From NCBI RefSeq assembly GCF_900465055.1, contig NZ_LS483250.1, positions 4,278,001 to 4,342,000 of the forward strand: a DNA stretch of 64,000 nt. The letters run 5' to 3'. Positions 11,645-21,272 of this stretch are shown in pieces; positions within the stretch are counted from its first letter, which is position 1, and every line of letters begins with the position of its first letter. This DNA is from Moritella yayanosii (GTDB lineage: Bacteria; Pseudomonadota; Gammaproteobacteria; Enterobacterales; Moritellaceae). Both the position numbers and the translations under genes were made by a program. Below the pieces are notes generated by a model. It was given only the letters and a program-made list of their open reading frames with translations, did not search any database and was not told where the DNA came from.

Positions 11645-12340
11645 ATGAGTAAATCGTTATTTGTAAACAGTATTAGTTATGCTTTGCGGGCTTACTTAAA
11701 TTTAACACCTACTGTTGCGAGCAACAGTAGGGCAATGACAACCGCAAGTAGTTATAGTGCGCAACTCGCGATAAATGTGTCACCGTCAGTAACGAATGCA
11801 GTTGCACAATTATGTTACCAAGGTAGTTTTGGACCAACACTTGGAATATTATTCAGTGCTCAACAAGTGACACGACAGGAGTAGGTAAATACACAAATGA
11901 AATTACCACCGAGTTGGCATTACCCATTAACCGCGTAATACTGTGGTGTTTCAAATACGAATATTGTTAATACGCCAAACAAGGCAGTCGACAATACTAA
12001 AAAAGACAATCTGCGCGCGTGTTTAAAAGCGCAAGAGTCGATGTGGTTTGAACATGTGCTGATAGCCAAAGAGCCGTTACGTCAGCGTGTGGCATTGGCA
12101 TTATCACAAAATATTAGTGGTCTCGAGTGAAGAGCCGCCGTTGCCGCGTTATGGCGATGGCTTAGCTTGGTATTATGATATTTTACTCAAGCATAGTTTT
12201 GGTAACTACCGTGATTTATTGCAAGATGTCACCTTGTCGCCTGCATTTAAAGCGCAGTTACAGTCACATTTAGCCAAGATAAAAGGCCAAAAAAGCAGTT
12301 AAAAGAAGCTATTTATTTGATCGTCAGTTCTGCGGATTAT
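11645..12340 (+). pseudogene. Decayed DUF1800-family gene
   Basis: Fragments in different frames together match a DUF1800 protein (PF08811): a signal-like start and CYQGSFGPTLG near 11810-11860, then EPLRQRVALALSQ at 12070-12110, then after a frameshift ILVVSSEEPPLPRYGDG and YYDILLKHSFGNYRDLLQDV to 12302, then KEAIYLIVSSADYELL in another frame to about 12340. Intact family members are about 450-600 residues, so large internal parts are missing as well. The usual DUF1501 partner is absent. I infer a dead exported-protein gene; exact limits are approximate. Confidence 0.75.
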
Positions 12341-12628
12341 GAGTTGCTAAATAGGGTAATGCCGTTATCGACCAACAGAATGTAGGCGGGCTTAAATCTC
12401 AACAACGCCTTACCGTGGACAATTTTGATCAGGCTTGGAAAGCTGTATGCGTTTCACTTAGTTATCTTATGGAAAACGCTATAAATAGAGATTATTTGAA
12501 TTTTAATGGCATTGTTGCTACCCTGCTAGGCGTTTTATCACAGGTAACACCATGGTTATAACTGGTGAACCTTTCGTTTTTACTTTTCGATCAAAAAGTA
12601 TTGCAGGATATATGCTCAAGCATAATTT
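12341..12628. other. Remnant-bearing stretch before the BCCT gene
   Basis: A 58-codon stop-free stretch (12388-12561, plus strand) reads SQQRLTVDNFDQAW and YLMENAINRDYLNF, which looks protein-like but has no start or ribosome site and matches nothing I recognise. It may be more debris from the preceding decayed locus. The remainder should hold the promoter of the BCCT carrier. Confidence 0.3.
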
Positions 12629-14227
12629 ATGGACAGTTCGTTAAACAAAAATAGGTCGTTAAATAAATATAGTATTGAAACGACTGACTACCAAATTGGT
12701 CAGGACAACGTTCAAAAGTGGGGATTTGATATACATAACCCCGTATTCGGCATTAGCGCCGGCCTCATAATTATCTTCCTTTCGACACTCCTTCTTGTTG
12801 ACCCAGCTACCGCAAAAGAAACATTAAACAATGTTAGAAATAGCATCATGGCTGACTTTGATGTGTTCTTTATGTGGTCGACTAACTTCTTTGTCTTTTT
12901 TACTATGGTATTGATTGTATCACCGTTGGGTAAGATCCGTATTGGTGGCAAAGAAGCGAAGGCAGATCACTCCACCATATCTTGGATGTCAATGTTATTT
13001 GCCGCCGGTATGGGGATTGGTCTGCTATTCTGGGGTGTTGCAGAACCAACGGCTTACTTCACTAACTGGTGGGGCACTCCCTTTAATGTTGAGCCGTTAA
13101 CAGCAGAAGCAAAATCATTAGCACTGGCTGCAACGATTTATAACTGGGGTATTCACGGTTGGGCAATCTACGCTATCGTCGCGCTTTCTCTGGCTTTCTT
13201 TGCGTATAACAAAGGCCTGCCGTTATCAATTCGTTCAGTTTTCTATCCGATCATTGGTGATCGAGCGTGGGGCTGGGCTGGTCACATTGTTGATATCCTA
13301 GCTGTACTTGCGACATTATTCGGTCTAGCGACATCGCTTGGCTTAGGTGCACAACAAGCGGCAAGTGGTATTAACCACGTGTTTGGTTATGACGGTGGCA
13401 TTGGCCTGCAATTGAGTGTGATTGCCTTTGTAACCCTGATTGCAATATTCTCGGTTATGCGTGGTATTAATGGCGGCGTTAAAGTATTGAGTAATATCAA
13501 TATGCTGTTTGCATTCGTGCTACTGATTATTGTTATTATTCTTGGTTTTGATGTGGTGATGGTATCAATTCCTGAAACTTTCGTTGCTTACGCACAAAAC
13601 TTTGTTGGTCTAAGTAACCCACATGGTCGTGATGATACGGCGTGGATGCACGGTTGGACTGTGTTCTACTGGGCTTGGTGGATCTCATGGTCACCATTCG
13701 TCGGTATGTTCATTGCACGTATTTCTAAAGGTCGTACAGTACGTGAATTCTTGTGTGCGGTGATCTTTATTCCGACGTTAGTGACGCTAGTATGGATGGC
13801 GACGTTCGGTGGTATTGCTATTGATCAAGTGGCTAATAAAGTTGGTGAACTCGGTGCCAATGGGTTAACTGATATCTCATTGTCTTTATTCCATGTATAC
13901 GATGCAATGCCGTACGGTAAAGTGCTGTCAGTATTGTCGATTATACTCGTATTAATCTTCTTTATTACCTCATCTGACTCTGGTTCACTTGTGATCGACA
14001 GCATTACATCGGGTGGTAAAATTGATGCACCAGTGCCACAACGTATTTTCTGGGCGACCGTAGAAGGTACGATTGCGGGTGTTATGTTATGGGTGGGTGG
14101 TACGGAAGTACTGCAAGCTCTGCAAGCAGGTGTTGTAACAACGGCACTACCCTTTACGTTTGTATTGCTAGTCATGTGTGTCAGCCTAATTAAAGGTCTG
14201 AACTCAGAACGCCATTTATACAAGTAA
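12629..14227 (+). CDS. BCCT-family betaine/choline/carnitine transporter
   Basis: 532 residues with about 12 hydrophobic segments, the length and layout of sodium- or proton-coupled BCCT carriers. The Trp-rich family signature is clear (FYWAWWISWSPFVGMFIARISKG), as are the GMGIGLLFWGVAEP glycine stretch of TM3 and the SSDSGSLVIDS motif late in the chain. It probably imports glycine betaine or a related osmolyte, fitting a marine lifestyle, but the substrate cannot be fixed and no bet genes adjoin. No good ribosome site is seen at this ATG. A strong terminator follows. Confidence 0.9.
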   Translation: MDSSLNKNRSLNKYSIETTDYQIGQDNVQKWGFDIHNPVFGISAGLIIIFLSTLLLVDPATAKETLNNVRNSIMADFDVFFMWSTNFFVFFTMVLIVSPLGKIRIGGKEAKADHSTISWMSMLFAAGMGIGLLFWGVAEPTAYFTNWWGTPFNVEPLTAEAKSLALAATIYNWGIHGWAIYAIVALSLAFFAYNKGLPLSIRSVFYPIIGDRAWGWAGHIVDILAVLATLFGLATSLGLGAQQAASGINHVFGYDGGIGLQLSVIAFVTLIAIFSVMRGINGGVKVLSNINMLFAFVLLIIVIILGFDVVMVSIPETFVAYAQNFVGLSNPHGRDDTAWMHGWTVFYWAWWISWSPFVGMFIARISKGRTVREFLCAVIFIPTLVTLVWMATFGGIAIDQVANKVGELGANGLTDISLSLFHVYDAMPYGKVLSVLSIILVLIFFITSSDSGSLVIDSITSGGKIDAPVPQRIFWATVEGTIAGVMLWVGGTEVLQALQAGVVTTALPFTFVLLVMCVSLIKGLNSERHLYK

Positions 14228-14272
14228 AAACTGAGTTTAAAGTTAAGTGTTAAAACTTAAGTGATAAACACC

Positions 14273-14306
14273 AACGGCCTCAAATGTATGTTTGAGGCCG
14301 TTTTTT
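14273..14306 (+). terminator. Rho-independent terminator of the BCCT gene
   Basis: A perfect 12-bp stem (AACGGCCTCAAA with its complement) around a 6-base loop, ending in six T residues at 14301-14306. It begins 45 bases after the stop. Confidence 0.95.
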
Positions 14307-14406
14307 GTTCTGGTCAGATCGCAAATCTCAGGTATTATAATTTAAACCATGTGTGTTACGTTATATTTTAGGATATGGGTTATTTTGAATACATATGGAG
14401 ATATGG

Positions 14407-14682
14407 ATGAAAAAAGTCATTCTAAAAGGATTTATCATCGTCCCAACAGCGGATTTACCTGCGGTGAAGAAAGCCCTCGTTAGTCATAAAGAGCTAACGC
14501 GTAATGAACCGGGATGCTTGATGTTTAACGTCACGCAATCTGAATTCAATCTTAACCGTTTCGAGGTGTATGAAGAGTTTATTAATAAGGCTGCGTTTGA
14601 GCAGCATCAAGCCAGGGTTAAAGGTTCTGCTTGGGCTAAGGCTACTGTGAATGTACAAAGGCATTATGAATTTTTTGAGTAA
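14407..14682 (+). CDS. ABM-domain, quinol monooxygenase-like small protein
   Basis: 91 residues from the chosen start, a single ABM domain (LKGFIIVPTADLPAVKKAL, then NEPGCLMFNVTQSE, then FEVYEEFINKAAFEQHQ), as in YgiN-type proteins. I prefer this ATG over the in-frame one at 14395 because GGAG at 14397-14400 is correctly spaced (6 bases) only for it. It sits 49 bases before phzF on the same strand and may be co-transcribed. It is not closely similar to the other ABM protein at 10165. Substrate unknown. Confidence 0.75.
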   Translation: MKKVILKGFIIVPTADLPAVKKALVSHKELTRNEPGCLMFNVTQSEFNLNRFEVYEEFINKAAFEQHQARVKGSAWAKATVNVQRHYEFFE

Positions 14683-14731
14683 GTACATAACCGAATAAAA
14701 ATGTGAGTTAATACGGAAAAAGGAAGTTCTG

Positions 14732-15592
14732 ATGGACATAGAGGTTTTACTGGTTAATGCTTTTACCGCCAATGGTAAAGGAGGCAACCCAGCAGGGGTA
14801 GTGCTGAATGCCGATAAGTTATCTGATGCGCAAAAGCTAGAGATTGCGCAGGCGGTTGGTTATTCTGAAACGGCGTTTGTATCGAATGATGATGAAGTCG
14901 ATTTTGAAGTGTCTTTCTTTACTACCACCAATGAGGTCGATTTTTGTGGTCACGCAACATTAGCGACATTTTCTATTATGTACCAAATGAACCTGCTTAC
15001 TGCGGGTGATTATGTACAACGCACCAAAGCTGGGATCTTGCCCGTCGTCATTGATAGTGACGGTCAGGTAACTATGGATCTACAGTTACCTGAGAAGTTA
15101 GGTGGTTTTTCTTATCAAGACATAGCCCCCGTTATTGGTATTGATAGCGCAATCTTGGCAAGGACTAACTTACCCATTGAAGTAGTATCAACAGGACTTA
15201 CAGATCTCATCATTCCGGTCCCTACTGGGCAGTTAGATTTAATTAACCCCACTGATTTAGCCATTACTGATTTTTGTAAGAAACACGATATTGTTGGTTT
15301 TCATGTTTTTGAACTTTGTGCGCCTGGTAGTCAATTTACAGCCAGTTGTCGTAATTTCGCCCCTTTGTTCGGGATCCCCGAAGAATCGGCTACCGGCAGT
15401 GCCAGTGGTGCGCTAGCCTGTTATTTGGCTGAACATTTACCTTTAGACAATGAGTATATTTTTGAACAAGGCAGGGCGATGAATTGTGCATCTGTGATCA
15501 CTGTATCTGTTGGTTTTCAGGACGCTAAAATAGCCAGCGTTAAAGTGGGTGGCGTCGCGAATAAAATAGGGACGATGAATGTTGCTGTATAA
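14732..15592 (+). CDS. PhzF-family isomerase/epimerase-like protein
   Basis: 286 residues, the full length of the PhzF family, which has a diaminopimelate-epimerase-like double fold. Seen are the N-terminal VNAFTANGKGGNPAGVV, the SETAFV segment holding the acid/base glutamate, VDFCGHATLAT, and the C-terminal ESATGSASGALACYL phosphate/anion loop. PhzF itself isomerises a phenazine precursor, but no other phz genes are here, so an unrelated small-metabolite isomerase is more likely. An AAGGA site precedes the ATG. Confidence 0.85.
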   Translation: MDIEVLLVNAFTANGKGGNPAGVVLNADKLSDAQKLEIAQAVGYSETAFVSNDDEVDFEVSFFTTTNEVDFCGHATLATFSIMYQMNLLTAGDYVQRTKAGILPVVIDSDGQVTMDLQLPEKLGGFSYQDIAPVIGIDSAILARTNLPIEVVSTGLTDLIIPVPTGQLDLINPTDLAITDFCKKHDIVGFHVFELCAPGSQFTASCRNFAPLFGIPEESATGSASGALACYLAEHLPLDNEYIFEQGRAMNCASVITVSVGFQDAKIASVKVGGVANKIGTMNVAV

Positions 15593-15671
15593 GCAATAAA
15601 AATAGCTATGCTATAGTCGATTTTATTGAACAGCGTTATTTATTAAAAGACTTATTTACAAGGAGTTGTAC

Positions 15672-16301
15672 ATGTCACTAGAATCTGCAATTACATTTTT
15701 TATCGCGATATTTATTTTTGGTATCACCCCTGGACCGGGGGTTTTTGCGATCTTGGCACGTGCTATGGTTGATGGACCCAAGAAATGTGTCATGCTGGCA
15801 ATGGGGATGATTGGCAGTGATGTAATTTACCTGATATTAGCCTGTTTGGGTCTTGCGACCATTGCCGATAACTGGTCTGAAGTATTCACTGCTATTCGTT
15901 ATTTAGGTGCCAGTTATCTGATTTATCTTGGTTATAAAATGCTAAAAGCTTTACCTCAGATTAAAAGTGATATTCAAGCCGAAACCGAAGCACAGAAAGA
16001 AGATGCCATGTTAGCGAGTTTTACTCAAGGCTTTTTGATTTCAGCCTCGAACCCGAAAGTGATCCTGTTTTATATTTCATTTTTACCGACCTTTATCGAC
16101 CTGACCGTGCTAACCGCGCAAGATATTGCGTTAGTGTCGGTGCTGTCATCGATAGCCTTGATGTCTGGGTTAATGTTGATCGCTGTTGGTGCCAGTCGAA
16201 TGGCGGGTATGCTAAAAACACCGGTGGCACATCAGCGATTAAACCGAGGTGCTGGTAGCATAATGATCGCAGCAGGGGCGTATTTGGCGATAAGTAAATA
16301 A
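15672..16301 (+). CDS. LysE/RhtB-family amino-acid exporter
   Basis: 209 residues with about six transmembrane segments. The family signature GITPGPGVFAILARAM lies near the N-terminus. These proteins export amino acids or derivatives. AAGGAG at 15660-15665 is spaced 6 bases from the ATG at 15672; an upstream in-frame TTG at 15666 abuts this site and was rejected. It follows phzF by 79 bases and may share its transcript. Substrate unknown. Confidence 0.85.
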   Translation: MSLESAITFFIAIFIFGITPGPGVFAILARAMVDGPKKCVMLAMGMIGSDVIYLILACLGLATIADNWSEVFTAIRYLGASYLIYLGYKMLKALPQIKSDIQAETEAQKEDAMLASFTQGFLISASNPKVILFYISFLPTFIDLTVLTAQDIALVSVLSSIALMSGLMLIAVGASRMAGMLKTPVAHQRLNRGAGSIMIAAGAYLAISK

Positions 16302-16304
16302 GCT

Positions 16305-16335
16305 AAACTAGCGCACCAATCTGGTGCGCTAGTTT
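16305..16335. terminator. 14-bp perfect hairpin after the LysE-type gene
   Basis: AAACTAGCGCACCA (16305-16318) pairs perfectly with 16322-16335 around a 3-base loop, starting 3 bases after the stop codon. The following T run is short (GTTTG), so termination may be partly Rho-assisted. Confidence 0.7.
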
Positions 16336-16521
16336 GTGGTAAGCACTACTATCTTGCTTTCAAGCCCATCTAGTACCGTACTCAGACCTTCCTACTACCC
16401 TAATTTCCAGTACTTTCCATGCACTTTCCCATGATCTCTGCTTACTTCCCTGCAAGTTGTAGACTTGGCTGAGTTTTTGCTTTAACTATAGTATTGAATA
16501 TGCGTAAACAAGGATGAACAT

Positions 16522-19206
16522 ATGCAGAAGCTAAAACAACTACCCAAGTGGGTTAAAACAACATGTCCTTATTGCGGTACCGGTTGCGGTGTCGAAGCGC
16601 AAGTAAATCAAGACAATTCAGTGACTATTCGTGGGGATGAATCACATCCAACCAACTTAGGTAACCTTTGCTCTAAAGGATTAATGCTAGCCGATACCCT
16701 CGTCCCTGAAGGACGTCTTACCGAATGTTATATTCGCGGTCAAGTGCAGAGCATGGAAACCACATTAAGTTATGTCGCCTCTTCATTTAACAAGGTGATC
16801 GCCGAGCATGGCCCTGACGCAGTGGCATTCTATGTATCTGGTCAGTTACTCACCGAAGACTACTACGTTGCCAACAAATTGATGAAAGGCTTTATTGGCA
16901 GCAGCAATATCGATTCTAATTCACGCCTGTGTATGTCTTCTGCTGTTGTTGCGCATAAACGAGCCTTTGGTGAAGATGCAGTCCCTGCTTGTTATGCCGA
17001 TATCGAAGCCGCGGAACATATTTGTTTAGTAGGTTCGAATTTGGCTTGGTGTCATCCTATTTTATTCCGCCGTATTCAACAGGCGAAAATAGCTAATCCC
17101 AATTTAAAAATAACCGTGATTGATCCCCGCCGAACTGACACTTGTGATATTACTGACTTACATTTAGCCATTCGACCAGGTACGGATGTGGCGTTGTATA
17201 ATGGTTTGTTGGAATTTCTTGATCAGGAAAATGCCTGTGATCTGGCTTATATCGCTGCGCATACCGAAGGGTTTGAAGCAGCACTAAAATCTGCTTATCA
17301 ATCGACGCCAAGTTGGGTTGAACTGGCGGAATTTTGTAATCTCGAACTTGATACTATGTTAGCCTTTTTCCGTCGGTTTACCGATATAGACAAAACCTTA
17401 ACGTTATTTAGCCAAGGCGTTAATCAGTCGAGCAGTGGTACCAACAAAGTAAATGCCATTATTAACTGTCACTTAGCGACGGGGCGTGTCGGTAAACCTG
17501 GCGCGAGTCCTTTTTCCGTGACTGGTCAGCCGAATGCGATGGGTGGCCGTGAAGTCGGTGGCCTTGCGACTATGCTCGCTGCGCACATGGACTTTACCCC
17601 AGAGAGTCATGCGTTGGTCAGTGAGTTTTGGCAGACCGATAAATTAGCCACGCATAACGGTGCCAAAGCTATCGACATGTTTGATCTAGTGCATCAAGGC
17701 AAGATCAAAGCCATTTGGATCATGGGCACCAACCCGGTGGTGAGCTTGCCAGATTCGGACAAAATTCAGCAGGCATTATTAAATTGCCCGCTGGTGGTTG
17801 TCTCTGATTGTATTGCCAAATCAGATACCATCGCCTGTGCCGATGTATTGTTACCCGCGCAAGGTTGGGGTGAAAAGACCGGTACGGTCACCAACTCTGA
17901 GCGCTGTATATCACGTCAACGTGGCTTCTTACCGAGTGTGGGGGAGGCGAAAGCGGATTGGTGGTTGATAGCCGAAGTGGCTAAACGCATGGGCTTTGGT
18001 AAAGCATTTAGTTTTGATAGCGAAGCCGATGTATTTGCTGAATATGCGCGGATGACCGGCTTTAAACAAGATAGTTTACCTCGCGGTCTCGATATCGCGG
18101 TATTGGCTGAGCAAGATTACCAACTGCATCAACCGATGCAGTGGCCGATCCACGGTGACAAGTCACAAGCGCGATTATTCACTGACGGTCAGTTTTCAAC
18201 ACCGTCAGGTAAAGCTAACTTCATTCCGCTTTACCACAAATCCGCGGCCAGCGAAGTCTGCCAAGATTATCCGATGATCTTAAATACCGGTCGTAACCGC
18301 GACCAATGGCACAGCATGAGTCGTACCGGCTTAGCAACCAAGCTTAACGGCCATATGCCCGAGCCTTTGCTGTCGATTAACCCACAAGATCTAAGTGAAC
18401 GTGGCATAGTTGATGGCAGTTTAGTCGCGGTGGAAAGCGTACAAGGTCAATTATTGGTACGTGCACATGCGACTGTGAGTCAAAATCCGGGTGAATTATT
18501 TTTACCTATTCATTGGAGTCGCCAAAATGCCAGTGCCGGGGCAATTTCGAGCTTAGTGGCAGCGCATACCGATCCGTTATCTGGGCAACCAGAAAACAAA
18601 TATACCCCGGTTAAGGTCAGTGTTTGGTCACATTCGTCCCGTGCCGCGTTATGGAGTCAACGTCGTCTGCAAGTCGCTAAAATATTACCTATGGTGGATT
18701 ACTGGGTTGAGCGTCGCTTAGAGCAAGGTTTTTTCTATTACCTTGCCTGTGTTGCGGAGCCAGCGACGTTCTTTCAGCAATTAAAATTAGCTTTGCATAA
18801 TAGTTATATGACCAAGCAAGTCGATTATGAAAATGCGGCGGAACAGAAGTACCGTTTTGCCATGAGTTTCCAAGGTGATAGCAAAGACAGTTTGGATATC
18901 AGCTTAATGGTCACCCCTGCTAATGATGTGGATGATGATTCTTGGTTGGCTAGCTTAACCATGCTAACGCCTGAGGTAGGTTTACGTGCAACGCTAAAAG
19001 GGGAAGCGGAAACACCGCCAAGCCGCATGATCTGTGCGTGTCATCAAGTCACTGAGTACGACATTATTCAAGCCGTCGAAGCGGGCGCCGATACTGTTGC
19101 CGCGGTTGGTGGTTGCAGTAAAGCGGGGACGGGCTGTGGCTCGTGTATACCAGAGATTAAACGGGTAATGGCAAGTTGTGATATTGCTATTACCCTCGTG
19201 AGTTAA
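16522..19206 (+). CDS. nasA: Assimilatory nitrate reductase catalytic subunit, NasA type
   Basis: 894 residues. The N-terminus carries the [4Fe-4S] ligands in CPYCGTGCGVE plus a later LCSKG cysteine, followed by the bis-MGD molybdopterin oxidoreductase body, with conserved blocks NSRLCMSSAV (Mo-ligand cysteine), GQPNAMGGREVGG and WIMGTNPVVSLP. The last 65 residues form a BFD-type [2Fe-2S] domain with four cysteines (CACHQ and CSKAGTGCGSC). This domain order matches NasA rather than periplasmic NapA, and no Tat signal is present, so it acts in the cytoplasm reducing nitrate for nitrogen assimilation. No nitrite reductase, nitrate transporter or NasB-like partner is adjacent. An AAGG site precedes the ATG. 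Confidence 0.88.
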   Translation: MQKLKQLPKWVKTTCPYCGTGCGVEAQVNQDNSVTIRGDESHPTNLGNLCSKGLMLADTLVPEGRLTECYIRGQVQSMETTLSYVASSFNKVIAEHGPDAVAFYVSGQLLTEDYYVANKLMKGFIGSSNIDSNSRLCMSSAVVAHKRAFGEDAVPACYADIEAAEHICLVGSNLAWCHPILFRRIQQAKIANPNLKITVIDPRRTDTCDITDLHLAIRPGTDVALYNGLLEFLDQENACDLAYIAAHTEGFEAALKSAYQSTPSWVELAEFCNLELDTMLAFFRRFTDIDKTLTLFSQGVNQSSSGTNKVNAIINCHLATGRVGKPGASPFSVTGQPNAMGGREVGGLATMLAAHMDFTPESHALVSEFWQTDKLATHNGAKAIDMFDLVHQGKIKAIWIMGTNPVVSLPDSDKIQQALLNCPLVVVSDCIAKSDTIACADVLLPAQGWGEKTGTVTNSERCISRQRGFLPSVGEAKADWWLIAEVAKRMGFGKAFSFDSEADVFAEYARMTGFKQDSLPRGLDIAVLAEQDYQLHQPMQWPIHGDKSQARLFTDGQFSTPSGKANFIPLYHKSAASEVCQDYPMILNTGRNRDQWHSMSRTGLATKLNGHMPEPLLSINPQDLSERGIVDGSLVAVESVQGQLLVRAHATVSQNPGELFLPIHWSRQNASAGAISSLVAAHTDPLSGQPENKYTPVKVSVWSHSSRAALWSQRRLQVAKILPMVDYWVERRLEQGFFYYLACVAEPATFFQQLKLALHNSYMTKQVDYENAAEQKYRFAMSFQGDSKDSLDISLMVTPANDVDDDSWLASLTMLTPEVGLRATLKGEAETPPSRMICACHQVTEYDIIQAVEAGADTVAAVGGCSKAGTGCGSCIPEIKRVMASCDIAITLVS

Positions 19207-19237
19207 TCTTGATTAATTGCTAATCAGTCAGATTGAG

Positions 19238-19274
19238 GATCATTAAACAATAGTCAAACTATTGTTTAATGATC
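19238..19274. terminator. Bidirectional hairpin overlapping the trhA stop codon
   Basis: A perfect 17-bp stem (19238-19254 with 19258-19274) and 3-base loop lie between convergent nasA and trhA. The trhA stop codon (19266-19268 on the minus strand) is inside the right arm, so the last trhA codons are part of the hairpin. Confidence 0.8.
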
Positions 19275-19952
19275 GGCCGGCAGTACATAAAAGTAAATTG
19301 TCACAAAGTGGCAAGTGCTGCCGAGTAATACGAAGATGTGCCAAATAGCGTGGTTATACGGAATACGTTTGTTGGCATAGAAGATCGCGCCAATTGAATA
19401 AGCAAGTCCGCCTGCAATTAACCAATACAGTGCGCTGGTGGCCAATTTACCTAATAACTCATCGCCAGCAAAGACAATTAACCAACCCATAATAAGATAG
19501 AAAAACAGCGATACTTTTTTAAAACGTTCAGCCCAATACACTTTAGCGATAATCCCAAATAGCGCCATAGACCAGACCACAGCAAAGATACTCCAGCCGA
19601 GTACACCACGCAGTTCAATGAGTAATAATGGCGTGTAAGTACCTGCAATTAATAAGAAAATAGCACAATGATCGAGGGTCTTTAATTTCGCTTTAGTCGC
19701 TGGATTCGACGCATAGTGATAAGCACTAGATGCAAAGAATAATAAAAACATCGAGATGCCATAAATGCTAAAACTGGTAATACGCCAAGGATCAGCTTGT
19801 TGTATCGATGGCACTAATAGCGCGATAAGTGCAGCGATACTCAGTAAGGCCCCGATGACATGAGACCAAGTATTCGCGGCTTCCTCTTTTACACTGTAAG
19901 GCGCTGCGATTGTGTTAGTTGCAGCTATTATCGGTGTCGCACTGTGTGGCAT
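19266..19952 (-). CDS. trhA: PAQR-family membrane homeostasis protein TrhA (hemolysin III-like)
   Basis: 228 residues with seven hydrophobic segments, the hemolysin III/PAQR fold. Conserved residues include EEAANTWSHVIGALL at the start, the SAYHYAS and LDHCAIFLLIAGTYTPLLL segments and HAIWHIFVLLGSTCHF at the end, giving the Ser/Asp/His metal-site set of this superfamily. In E. coli TrhA affects membrane energetics and fluidity homeostasis. It is transcribed alone. Confidence 0.9.
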   Translation of the reverse strand: MPHSATPIIAATNTIAAPYSVKEEAANTWSHVIGALLSIAALIALLVPSIQQADPWRITSFSIYGISMFLLFFASSAYHYASNPATKAKLKTLDHCAIFLLIAGTYTPLLLIELRGVLGWSIFAVVWSMALFGIIAKVYWAERFKKVSLFFYLIMGWLIVFAGDELLGKLATSALYWLIAGGLAYSIGAIFYANKRIPYNHAIWHIFVLLGSTCHFVTIYFYVLPADH

Positions 19953-20175
19953 ACATGATCCTCTGTTAAGTTATCCTACCAGTTAAGCGTACAAGTGTAC
20001 GCTTAAAATAATTTGATTTAAAGGCAATAAATGAATTGTATTTTTTTTAGTATTAGAAAATGGTTAAATTAATAAAACTGAGTACTATTATCAATAATAT
20101 ATAGTTAGCGTGTTATTTTATATTTTAGTTTTTTTATTGATACTATTGTAGATAGTTGCAGAGAGTGTATAGGGA

Positions 20176-21135
20176 ATGATGACAAAATTTAAAGGAATAC
20201 TTAAAAAAGTGATGCGGGGATTATTGATGACAGGCGTTGTTGCTGTTATCAGTCACTTTTATTGGTCAAGACCACTGCAAAACTACCCTGTACTTGATAT
20301 TCAGATCCAAACATCACTGCAAGATAGGGTAAAGGAAAGTTCTGCGCTGGCGCGGTTTAGTGGTCAAACGTGGACGACCAATGATAGCGGCGACGGTGCT
20401 AACTTATATCAAATAAATGCACAAACGGGCCAGGTTATTAAGCAGGTGCACATTAATGATGTCATCAGTCAGGACTGGGAATCGTTGGCACAATCTACAA
20501 GTAACCTTTTCATCATGGATTGCGGCAATAATCATGGCACGCGTGATAGCCGCACTATTATTAATGTTGATATTGATACGTTGATACAAGCTAATGATGG
20601 CGAGACTATTTCAGCAGTGAGTACCGTGCGTTTTACAATGGCTGATAAGCCTGAAGCAGAATTAACCCGCTATATGCATGATTATGATTGTGAGGCGGCA
20701 ACAGTGGTTGAGCAGCAATTATGGGTATTAAGTAAAAACTGGGCTGATTTACAAAGTCGCCTGTATCGGATGGATTTAGTCGATATTAGCAATAGCGCAG
20801 TGAATGACAGCGTCATTCAAGTCATTCCCTCGCAAACATTGAATGTGGATGGCTTGATCACGGCGGCAGATTATAATGCTGACACGAGGCAATTGGTACT
20901 GCTTGGCTATGATAGTAGCTTAATTTACAAACATCCTTTCATTTGGATTATTCCTATTAATAACAAAATCTTGAATTGGGATTTGGCAACGCGCTTTAAC
21001 CTTGCTCCTTACGGACAATGGGAAAGTATTCTCTGGCAAGGTGATAACCAGTTATTACTCACCGCTGAAGCCGGTTGGGGTAGTGCTGCACGCGTCGGTA
21101 TTGTGGCATTAAGTTCGTTAACACGATTAGATTAA
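20176..21135 (+). CDS. Membrane-anchored propeller-like protein of unknown function
   Basis: 319 residues. One hydrophobic segment (about 13-28) anchors or exports it, and the rest looks like beta-propeller strands. Visible motifs are TWTTNDSGDGANLYQIN, DWESLAQ and FIMDCGNNHGTRDSR, a conserved ND-SG / DWE / D-GNN pattern found in uncharacterised secreted proteins of marine bacteria. I cannot name a function. Two ATGs are adjacent at 20176 and 20179, and the nearby AGGGA favours the second. It stands alone. Confidence 0.6.
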   Translation: MMTKFKGILKKVMRGLLMTGVVAVISHFYWSRPLQNYPVLDIQIQTSLQDRVKESSALARFSGQTWTTNDSGDGANLYQINAQTGQVIKQVHINDVISQDWESLAQSTSNLFIMDCGNNHGTRDSRTIINVDIDTLIQANDGETISAVSTVRFTMADKPEAELTRYMHDYDCEAATVVEQQLWVLSKNWADLQSRLYRMDLVDISNSAVNDSVIQVIPSQTLNVDGLITAADYNADTRQLVLLGYDSSLIYKHPFIWIIPINNKILNWDLATRFNLAPYGQWESILWQGDNQLLLTAEAGWGSAARVGIVALSSLTRLD

Positions 21136-21272
21136 TATCGCGTAAAGGAGTATTCTACTAGCGAAAATTACCGATTTGAGTACGATATATTAGCGGACAT
21201 GCCACCACCATAGGGGTATAATCCTGCTCATTAAATAGTGCTCAGTGATTACAAAATTAGCTAGGCGCAGTT

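Noticed and set aside
13825-14223. Long minus-strand frame inside the BCCT gene
   Set aside because: It is antisense to a clearly coding transporter, lacks a ribosome site and has no recognisable features.
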